A stretch of DNA of 15,803 nt from contig JAPXFY010005138.1 of the NCBI GenBank assembly GCA_030674185.1, forward strand, positions 1-15,803, read 5' to 3'. Position numbers and translations under genes: made by a program. The first letter of the stretch is position 1; every line of letters begins with the position of its first letter. Source of the DNA: Monoplex corrugatus (taxonomy: Eukaryota > Mollusca > Gastropoda > Littorinimorpha > Ranellidae). Positions 8,970-15,803 of this stretch are shown one piece after another. Below the pieces are notes generated by a model. The model was not told where the DNA came from. It saw only the letters and a list, made by a program, of their open reading frames with translations, and searched no databases.

Positions 8970-9066
8970 AATGTGTGTGTGTGTGTATGTGTTGGTAGTG
9001 TGTGTGGGTGTGTGTGTGTGGTGTGTGTGTGTGTGTGTGTGTGTTGTATGTGTGTGTTGGTGTGAG
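8970..9066. repeat. GT microsatellite
   Basis: (GT)n with TATG, TTGGTA and GGG interruptions, continuing directly from the CT block to its left. Confidence 0.95.
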
Positions 9067-9447
9067 CCCGTGTCTGTATTTCTGGACTTGTCTACAAGAT
9101 ATAATGTGCCATGACTACAAATATAGGTTTTGGATGAGAGAACTATACAAAAATGTATTTTCCTAACAAAAATATAAATTGTCAGAATGGCTTTACCATC
9201 TGTTTTTTTTTTCCCCACATGCACAAGCCTCTGTTTTTCCCGTAAATAGGCCAAGACCTCTCAATAAACATGTTGGTTTTGGCTCCGCAGACACCGAACA
9301 ATAGCTGAATTGTGAAATACAAAAATGATAATTCCCATAGTGGACACGAAACAACAAATATGCGCGGTAAACGTGGAGTAAAAAGACACATATGTTCCAT
9401 TGACATTGCGTGTCATTGAAAGGCGGTGAGCGTTAACATCTTTCTGG

Positions 9448-9449
<2 letters not shown>
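9067..9449. other. Unique DNA, no gene recognised
   Basis: Non-repetitive DNA between GT and CA microsatellites, with a T9 run at about 9205 followed by C4. A GTTTTTCCCGTAAATAGG stretch at 9232-9249 resembles one near 13566-13583. No supported coding frame. Confidence 0.5.
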
Positions 9450-9483
<34 letters not shown>

Positions 9484-9507
9484 CACACACACCCACACAC
9501 ACACACA

Positions 9508-9550
<43 letters not shown>

Positions 9551-9591
9551 CACACACACATATATATATACTATACACACACAATACACAA
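9450..9591. repeat. CA microsatellite with a TA segment
   Basis: Long (CA)n, lightly interrupted by CAACAC and CCAC. It contains a (TA)6 at about 9560-9571, then degenerates. The His/Thr-rich frame on plus and Cys/Val-rich frame on minus are artefacts. Confidence 0.97.
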
Positions 9592-9648
9592 AGGTGTTTT
9601 GCCCAAACTGCGCAGCGTATGTTGCTGCATAGTCTAACATAATCTGTT

Positions 9649-9839
9649 CTTAATAATATAATAAACAAAGAGCATTTATATAGCGCCTAATCTGATGAAA
9701 ACAGGGAGAGACCCTAACGCTTCCAGTTCACGCAGACACAACCAAACACACACACACACAACACAAACACACACACACACACACACCCACACACACACAC
9801 ACACACACACAACACACACACCAGCCGACATTCAAGGCT
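9649..9839 (-). repeat. LINE 3' UTR and terminus with embedded GT repeat
   Basis: On the minus strand, ORF2 is followed by (GT)n (plus-strand CA, 9735-9822), then about 70 bp of unique sequence containing GGCGCTATATAAATGC, then an A/T-rich tail at 9665-9649. In this group the conserved terminus is the region recognised by the element's own reverse transcriptase to prime cDNA synthesis. Confidence 0.75.
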
Positions 9840-11086
9840 CAAAGACAACAAGGGGGATTTGGGGAAGTTAGTGGTATAGTCTTTATAGTATCATGAGAGG
9901 GACTGGAAGAGGAGAATGGGTTTTCAGAGAAGGACTTGAAAGATGTGAGAGTTGCAGAGTGGCGAACAGAGACAAGAGCTGATTCCAGATACAGGGGTGC
10001 CTGATAGGAAAAGGAGCGATGACCATAATTTTTAGTGCGCACAGAATGGTATGGCGAAGTACGAGTATCAGCCCCGAGGAACGAAGTTGACGAGAGGGGG
10101 TACAGATGGAGGAGGTCAGAGATGTAAGGGGGCTGGCAAGACCTGTTGAAAACTTAAAACATAATACAAAGCAATCTTGTAGCAATTCTCTTTTTCAACA
10201 GGTAACCAGTGAAGAGAGTTTAGAAGAGGATGTGACATGAGAGGTGAACGAGATTTCTGAAGATGAGCCTAGCAGGCATTGTTTTGAAACTTTTTGAAGC
10301 TATTGAATGGCAGAGAAAGGACAGCCCGAGAGGAGGGAGTTGCCATAGTCGAGACGAAGAGAGAACAAGGCACAGAGGAGAGTTTTGGTGGCTTTCGACA
10401 GAGAGTGATATTGCGAATAGAAGAAATTCTGCGTATCTCAAAGATAGCATAACTGCAAACCATTCTGGACGTGATATTTTCAAGGACAGGGTGTTATCAA
10501 GAGGTGAACTCCCAACGATTGCGGACCATGGAAGATAGTGGAATGTCAGATCCAAGCAGGCAGGAGACAGACAGAGGAAGGAAAAAGAAGAACCACGTAG
10601 CCACTGTAGGTGGGAGAGAATAAGGCTAAGATTCAGTTTAATGGGGTTGAAGTTAAGTTTTTTATTTATCTGTTTACAGTCATCCATGAGTGACATTCAG
10701 AAATGCCCTTGGGGTTTGTCTGATTATAGAGGGACAGTTTGTGGGAGGGAACCAAAGTAATAAGTTGGTTGTCATCAGAAAAACTATATGGGACATAGAG
10801 TGAAGTCGCATAATTTTCAAGAGGGGTTTGTTCGGTACAGCACACAAATAGTTGTACCTAAAACAGAGCCTTGGGGCACACCAAACTGAGGGTAGCGGGT
10901 GCAGAGGATGAAAGAAGAACAACAGATCAGAGACTGTTTTGAGTGTCGATTGGAAGGTAAGGACTGGAACCAAACAGAGCGATGTCAGAGATACCGAACA
11001 CTTATCGTAGACGTGTGAGCAATGATAAATGGTCGACTGGTGTCGAATGCAGCCCGAGACGATCAAGGAGAGTATAGAAGAGAGAT
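9840..11086 (-). pseudogene. LINE ORF2, RT palm to C-terminus, broken by several frameshifts
   Basis: Continuation of the LINE reverse transcriptase, recoverable only by switching frame. AAFDTS (near 11050-11030) is the first catalytic motif with its Asp. FGISDIAL lies near 11000. QFGVPQGSVLG lies at 10856-10888, a textbook RT motif. FSDD at 10771-10782 is the catalytic FADD box with Ala replaced by Ser and both Asp kept. SWMT is near 10685, EIRRISSIR near 10430, RLDYGNSLLSGC near 10360-10325 and HPLLNSLHWLPVEKE near 10230-10185. CTPSRQLRSS is near 10110-10080, then GHRSFSYQAP near 10025-9990 and a closing TSFKSFSE near 9945. The order and spacing are those of an L2/CR1-group ORF2 C-terminal half. 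In-frame stops and frameshifts between nearly every block make it a pseudogene, unless the assembly has indel errors. Shorter open frames at 9839-10185, 10220-10696 and 10680-11066 are slices of this one gene. Confidence 0.85.
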
Positions 11087-12097
11087 TTAGAATTTTGATT
11101 CAAGAGCAGTCAGAAAATCAATTGCAATTTTTACAAGAGCAGTTTCAGGGCTGTGTCCAGTGCGATAAGCCGACTGATAAGGGTAAGAGAGGTTGTTGGC
11201 GGTGATATGATCAGAGATCTGTGCGAGAACAATTTTTTCAAGGACTTTGGATAAGAAAGGTAGGTTGGAAACAGGTCGATAGTTTTTGAGGTTATTGGGG
11301 TCAAGACTAGGTTTCTTTAAAAGAGGTCTGACCAGGGCAGATTTGAAGGAAAAGGGAAAGATACCAGATGACAGGGAATTGTTGATGACAGTTGTGAAGT
11401 GAGGGAGCAAAGTATCTAGGCAGTGTGTTAAGATAGATGCTGGAAGAGGATCAAGCTCACAGGTCTTGATGTCAGAATGGCGGATTACATTGCGGATAGT
11501 AGTTTCAGAAGCAGGCTGAAAAGAAATAAGTGGTGTGCCTTGAAACAGAAGGTCGGGAATAGGAGGTTGAGAGATGGGCTGGGAGTCAAGACTGGAACGG
11601 ATGGACCTAATTTTATCAATGAAAAAATCTGAAAAATGTTGTGCTAGACGGGCAGGGGGAAAGCATGATGGGAGAGGAGATTTATCTGATTTGCCAAGGA
11701 GGGTATTAGTAACGGAATATAGCTGTTTTGATGTAGAGCATGCAATAATTTTCGCATTGTAAAAGGCAGACTTAGCAGAGTCAACTATAGCATTGACAGT
11801 TTTGTTGGCAGCCTGAAAAATCTGTTTATTGATAGTAATGCTGTTCTTCAGCCACCGTCTTTCAGCACGACGGCGTTCACGCTTGGCCTTAAGAAGATCA
11901 GGGCCAACGGCAGAAAACCAGGGCGATGGTGGTCTCTGGGATACACTACGTCTGGTGGCGGGGGCGTGCATGTCCAGCAGATCACCAATAGTCCGATTGA
12001 GGGCGAAAAATCGCGACGTGGTCATGGATAAAGTTGATCGCGGATCTCTTCTCGTGTCTGGTACCAGGGCCTGAGCATTGAACAGTGCAAGAGTCAA
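11087..12097 (-). pseudogene. LINE ORF2, N-terminal part: endonuclease start fused to linker and RT fingers
   Basis: A 336-residue open frame, the longest believable coding remnant here. It begins at a TTG just after a stop, so no true start codon is preserved. Residues 2-20 (TLALFNAQALVPDTRRDPR) match the extreme N-terminus of the L2-group AP-like endonuclease. From about residue 29 it jumps to the post-endonuclease linker (LLDMHAPATRR at 40-50; KAKRERRRAERRW at 70-82; FSDFFIDKIRSIRSSL at 155-170). The roughly 200 residues holding the endonuclease catalytic Asp, Glu and His are absent. RT fingers follow: ELDPLPASIL at 214-223, SLSSGIFP at 241-248, NYRPVSNLPFLSKVLEK at 272-288 and YQSAYRTGHSPETALV at 307-322. 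The frame ends at a TAA just before the first RT catalytic motif. It would encode an enzyme that copies RNA into DNA at a nicked target; this copy cannot. Confidence 0.85.
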
Positions 12098-12100
12098 TGA

Positions 12101-12679
12101 TCAGTGCGTAGTTTCTTTTTCCCGGCTGTGAAGAATGAGGTTATCGGGGTTTGGGAGCACAGCGGCTGGGGGACGGATGGGTATCAAACAGGAACAGAAG
12201 GCAGACCCCTGCTGCCATGACGCGATGTACATCATACCACTGGGAAACGTACGTCTCTTGCGCATTCCACCCCGACATGATCGAGACGGGGGGGATTTTT
12301 GGGGCCCATTTCAGCGATCTCAAGTGTTCAACCCGGTCAGGGTCAAGGTCGATCAGGGGGGGAAAAGACACAAACAGTCCCGATTTTTCTGACACGAGTG
12401 GGAAGAAAAAGTAGACAAACGCTGGTTGTGAACGGGGCTGATGAGGCAGACGCACGCAGTGCGAAGAACAGAGCGGGGAGGGTGCACGTGCACTGGGGAA
12501 AACATGGGGGGCTGGTTGAAAATTCAAGTGGAGTAGGAGAGATAAAATCCAAAGAAAACAGTACCTTGGCCTTCTGTTGGCGTGCACCGGATTTTTCATG
12601 TTTCCGTAATCTACCGACGTTTATATGATTTAAAGGATTTATTTTTTTCAGCATCGTCAAAATTGATGTCATCATCATC
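12101..12679 (-). other. Unassigned DNA upstream of the LINE copy, holding an unrecognised open frame
   Basis: On the minus strand this precedes the LINE ORF2 remnant. A 152-codon frame (12599-12141) includes PPLIDLDPDRVEHLRSL and GWNAQETYVSQWYDVHRV. I recognise no domain. By position it could be the LINE 5' UTR or leader, an older repeat or unrelated flank. GC is higher than in the left and right flanks. Shorter plus-strand frames overlap it and look like shadows. Confidence 0.35.
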
Positions 12680-13060
12680 ATGTCCCTGCCGCAGGCGTTG
12701 GCGATCATTGATGAAAGTCATTAAATGCCATTTTTTTCACATGTATTTAACGGTTCTCTCACACAGAAAATTTTTTAAAAAAAAAAAAAAACCAGAAACT
12801 TTTTTTTTAATATTTGCAGTATTATGTTCAGCAATTATTTTGTTTTCACCATCATTAAACAAATGCCCTGCCGCAGGGAAATTGGCGACCATGGACTTCC
12901 AACCCTCTCTATCTTTCGTTCCCCTAGCATCCCCCCCCCCTTCCTCATCCCCACCACCTGCAAGTCCGTCCAGCATTCCCTTTCCCCGGATCTACCTGGT
13001 GCTCCTTTTTCCCCCCAGCTTTTTCCCTTTACCAGGTGCTCCAAAACCCCTTCCTCATAA
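12680..13060 (-). pseudogene. Second non-LTR retrotransposon ORF2 C-terminus, frameshifted
   Basis: On the minus strand, GEKGAPGRSGERECWTDLQ (about 13020-12965) passes, after a frame change, to KDREGWKSMVANFPAAGH (about 12915-12862). This resembles the last ~60 residues of many invertebrate ORF2 proteins, where a 'GRPRKxWxDNIKEWT' block is followed by 'AxDRExWRxMVAN' and the end of the protein. A second, shorter version of the terminal segment (ATCGCCAACGC...CTGCGGCAGGGACA on the minus strand) sits at about 12675-12705, followed by GATGATGATGAC. This is a different family from the L2-type LINE to its left and probably from the fragment at 1-400. The match is short, so the family is uncertain. 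Confidence 0.45.
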
Positions 13061-13330
13061 AATGGTCTATAAATGTTGCCTGTCTTTTCCCTAATCTTCC
13101 TTAATGCCTCAACCCTTTTGTTTCTACTAATCTATGAAAAAACAAACGAATGGGCATGGAATGAATTAGGGATGTTTTTTTTATAAATACTACGTGTTTT
13201 TCTGTGTGGGAAACATTTTTTTCCCCCTATTTTTTTTCAAAATAAAAAAGTTATGGAATTTTGTCATACATACATACATATCACTTTTGCATATCTATGT
13301 CTATATTTTCTTTAACCCCATATGAAAGAC
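13061..13330. other. A/T-rich spacer, nothing recognised
   Basis: Low-complexity A/T-rich DNA with T and C runs and a short CATACATACATA run near 13265-13277. No coding frame. Confidence 0.5.
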
Positions 13331-13409
13331 AAATAGATAGATAGATAGATAGATAGATAGATGGGATAGATAGATGGGGTGGGTAGGTGGGTAGGTAATA
13401 GATAGACGG
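13331..13409. repeat. GATA microsatellite
   Basis: (GATA)n from 13332 to about 13363, then decayed units with GATGGG and GGTAGGTGGG words. Confidence 0.95.
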
Positions 13410-13421
13410 GCAGGCCCACTC

Positions 13422-13470
13422 ACAGACACACACACACCCCACAACACACCCAACACACACAAAAACCCAA
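13422..13470. repeat. CA microsatellite, short
   Basis: (CA)n with CCCC and AAAA interruptions, about 12 bp after the GATA tract. Confidence 0.9.
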
Positions 13471-13638
13471 ACAAACAACCTCTGTATGTGGCCGCAGGTG
13501 GATGCTTTTTGTAATCCACCGCCCTTTCTGACTGGACCACAAATCTTTAAATTACGTATGGGGTTGTTTTTCCCGTGCGTAAATAGACGGGAAAAAGCGT
13601 TCAGGCGCCACCAGGTCAACACATACTAAAAATTTCCC

Positions 13639-13703
13639 TTGTCGTTTTGTTGTTGTTGTTTTGTTGTTGTTGTTGTTTTTTTTTTGTTTTTGTTTTTTTT
13701 TTT
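13639..13703 (-). repeat. T-rich / (TTG)n run, A-rich tail in the minus-strand reading
   Basis: (GTT)n blocks separated by TTTT runs, ending in long T runs. On the minus strand it reads as an A-rich tail with CAA repeats, of the kind left by LINE-mobilised retroposons, but no element body is recognisable to its right. Confidence 0.7.
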
Positions 13704-15001
13704 AAAGCTGGTTTGATGGGGCAAAAAAAAGTAATCAAAAATGCCCTGTTAATTTTCTATTTTGGGAAAAAAGAAATCGTGATTGCCTAAAATAAATTTT
13801 AAAGTTTTATACGTAAACCCCCTTTAAACAAATTTTTTCCCCCCCGGGAAATCATGCTAGAAAAAAAAAAAAAAAAAAACTGCCCCTTTTTCCCCCGAGT
13901 TTTTTTTAAAAAAGGAATCCCTTTTTTCCTGTTTAAGTGTCCAGTCTATAAAGACAAGAAAAAAGCATCCATAATGGAATCATCAGATAAAGCTCTGATC
14001 CCTCGTAAATACGGGCGTAAAGTTTTAACAATCTAGAATTTTCCCAAAAAATGGGGCGATTTTTATATTCGATGCTTTAAAGCTTCGTGAGGAGGTAAAA
14101 ATTTTGACTTTTTTATACAAATACATTATATGATAAATACATTCCTACAACAAAATAGTTTACGAATGAAAAGAAGGTGCATATTAACACCTTAACCCCC
14201 TCCCCAGAGTCCCGCGCCCTATGTAGGGACCAGGGGATTTAAAATAAACCATGTGCCCGGTAAAAAAAAAAAAGTGGTTTTTTTTTCTTCCCCCAGTTTT
14301 TACTTCGAAATCCACCCCCCGCTGATATGGCCGAGGGGGTTTTAACCCAAACCCCAGGGAAGTGGAAGAAGGGGGACATATCAAATTTCCTATACGATAC
14401 CACCACAACAACAATGACGTTGAATGTTTTTATTTTGGGCCCTGTTGGGTTTTAAAAATAACTCTCTAAAGACCGGGTTTCAGCAAACAATTTTTGTTAC
14501 CAAATATAACATATATTTGATTTTTGGGGGAAAATCAAAGGGAAAATTCTCCCCCCCCCCCCCCCTTTTTTTTTTTTTTAACCAAATCACGTGGTACCCC
14601 AAGCAGGGTTTAACCCCAACCTTTCAAATCGTAAAAATCAGTGTCCCCAACCACTCAGCTTTCGCATCTATCATAACCAACGGGTTAATTCGTGGCAAGT
14701 TTAAAAAGGGGGCATCCAGTTTCGTCTTTTTTCCCTTTTGGGCCCTTTTTTTATACTCGACTATTTCAGCGTCATTCCCCTTTTGGGCTTAAATGGGGTG
14801 AATTGTAAAATAACGTATTTACATTAGGACCGCATACGTCAAAAAAACAAAAAAGAAAAAATGAATTTGGGTTTTTAAATTTGTCTTTTAATTTATTCTC
14901 CCAAACCCTCTCCCTTTCTCACAGACTTGGGAACCCCCTAATAAGTAAAATATCGCCTTTTGCAGATATGTTTTATGTAGATTTGATGATAGAAAAGATA
15001 G

Positions 15002-15007
<6 letters not shown>
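13704..15007. other. Homopolymer-rich DNA, no gene recognised
   Basis: Unusually dense runs of A, T, C and G of five or more, often back to back, for example the C-run then T-run at about 14550-14579 and the A-run of about 20 at 13860-13879. Open frames here (for example 14424-14792 and 14184-14414) are Phe/Pro/Lys-rich strings from these runs. A candidate tRNA-derived retroposon is annotated separately. Consensus errors are likely in this stretch. Confidence 0.5.
14567..14668 (-). mobile_element. Candidate tRNA-derived retroposon head (SINE or tRNA retropseudogene)
   Basis: On the minus strand AAGCTGAGTGG starts at 14661 and resembles a Pol III A box (TRGCNNAGYNGG). GGTTAAACCC starts at 14615 and resembles a B box lacking one base. 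The 46-base spacing is close to that in a real tRNA gene. The would-be 3' acceptor strand does not pair with the 5' strand, so it is not an intact tRNA. An A-run (plus-strand T-run, about 14567-14579) follows about 35 bp after the B box, as expected of a retroposed copy. Confidence 0.4.
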
Positions 15008-15045
<38 letters not shown>

Positions 15046-15228
15046 TAGATAAAAATAGATAGATAGATAGATAGAAAAGATTTATATATTGGGTAAAATT
15101 GATAGACAGATAGAAAATAGATAGATAGATAATAGATAGATAGATTTTATAGACAGATAGATAGATAGATAGGTAGACAGACAGATAATAGATAGGGGAG
15201 ACAGACAGATAGATAAAATAGGGAGACA

Positions 15229-15287
<59 letters not shown>
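15008..15287. repeat. GATA/GACA microsatellite
   Basis: About 280 bp of (GATA)n with scattered GACA units and AAAATA, TTTATATATTGGG and GGGGAGA interruptions. The right end (about 15225-15287) is the purest part. Ile-Tyr-Leu-Ser repeat frames on the minus strand are artefacts. Confidence 0.97.
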
Positions 15288-15288
<1 letters not shown>

Positions 15289-15803
15289 GGAAAAACCCCA
15301 TTGGAAGTCATTTTCCCATAGTTCGTTTTTAGCTCATGACGGGAAAAAAAAAACGACGTAAGTGCACAAGCCAAAACCGGGCCCCCTTTACCCCCCAGTC
15401 TAAAGGCATATCCCGAAATACGGGATTTTTAACACTTTTGGGAAGACGAATTGCGGGAAAAAAAAAAAAAATGTGATGTCACCCAAAATAAAGACGGGGG
15501 GAAAATAGATCAACAAACATAAACACACCCCACAAAACTTAACAATCCATATTGTGAAAAAGGATTCGCTTGTAATAAAAGGGCTTTAAAAAAACGTTTT
15601 TCCCATAAACAGGGAAAAAAATTTTAGCTTTTGGTTTTTGGGGGCATAGGGAGCGGTAGAATGGAAGGAGGGGAAAATTTTTTAAACAATAACTTTAAGT
15701 CAGTTTGTTAAAAACCTGATAATCCATAAAGGGGAAAAAGGATTGGGCCCCTGTACAAATGACCTATCAACATTTCCGATAGTCAGCCCCAACTAACTGT
15801 TGA
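15288..15803. other. Homopolymer-rich DNA to window end, nothing recognised
   Basis: Continues the composition of 13704-15007, with A runs of 10 or more near 15345 and 15460. No coding frame of note, no repeat family recognised. Confidence 0.5.

Larger units (their letters stand above)
9649..12100 (-). mobile_element. L2/CR1-type LINE, internally deleted and frameshifted copy
   Basis: A minus-strand non-LTR retrotransposon. From its 5' side it carries the first residues of the endonuclease (LALFNAQ, about 12097-12068), then a deletion, then the endonuclease-to-RT linker, the RT domain, the C-terminal region and a ~190 bp 3' UTR. The 3' terminus on the minus strand reads GGCGCTATATAAATGC followed by TTTGTTTATTATATTATTA (near 9690-9649). 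This matches the usual L2-group ending, a GCGCTATATAAAT word before an A/T-rich short repeat. A (GT)n tract (plus-strand CA, 9735-9822) lies inside the 3' UTR. I cannot define target-site duplications or the true 5' end. Placement in the L2 clade, rather than a neighbouring CR1-group clade, is from motif style and needs a phylogeny. Confidence 0.85.

Noticed and set aside
12135..12628. Plus-strand open frames of 85-109 codons
   Set aside because: They overlap the minus-strand retrotransposon flank and look like shadows; no recognisable domain.
14290..14345. Second tRNA-like signal (GATATGGCCGAGGGGG on plus, TTCGAAATCC nearby)
   Set aside because: The B-box-like word lies before the A-box-like word on the same strand, so the order is wrong for a Pol III promoter.
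15147..15374. Ile/Tyr/Leu/Ser repeat frames on the minus strand resembling a membrane protein
   Set aside because: Direct translation of GATA repeats.

Overview
The window looks like non-coding, repeat-dense nuclear DNA of a metazoan, most likely a marine invertebrate; a mollusc is my best guess, as inference only. Three observations point this way. There are long CA/GT, CT/GA and GATA microsatellites. There are decayed non-LTR retrotransposons of the kinds common in such genomes (an L2/CR1-type element and ORF2 C-termini). There are no compact operons or intact long genes. I find no host protein-coding gene, rRNA gene, intact tRNA gene or CRISPR array that I can support.

Layout, left to right. 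1-400 (minus): frameshifted C-terminal end of a non-LTR retrotransposon ORF2, cut by the window edge. 728-1138: CT-rich then GT-rich microsatellite. 1495-4866: the dominant feature, a ~3.4 kb minisatellite of ~31-34 bp units (about a hundred by length), whose unit sequence changes progressively along the array. 4927-5069: two G-quadruplex-type G-rich tracts. 5319-5667: a long GA polypurine tract. 5668-8160: mostly unique-looking DNA with small palindromes, a poly-A-associated minus-strand ORF and a degenerate repeated motif. 8161-9066: GT/CT microsatellites around a ~300 bp unique block ending in AATAAA. 9450-9591: CA microsatellite.

9649-12100 (minus): an L2/CR1-type LINE pseudogene. It has clear reverse-transcriptase motifs and a characteristic 3' terminus, but almost the whole endonuclease domain is missing through an internal deletion. 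12680-13060 (minus): a second, different non-LTR ORF2 tail, with its final segment apparently present twice. 13331-15803: GATA and CA microsatellites, A/T-rich tails, a candidate tRNA-derived retroposon and DNA very rich in homopolymer runs, which may partly reflect noisy long-read consensus.

The only functional logic visible is that of selfish and tandem DNA: dead LINE copies, retroposon tails that may have seeded microsatellites, and an expanded minisatellite. The most unusual structure is the graded minisatellite. I do not see a previously undescribed multi-gene system here.
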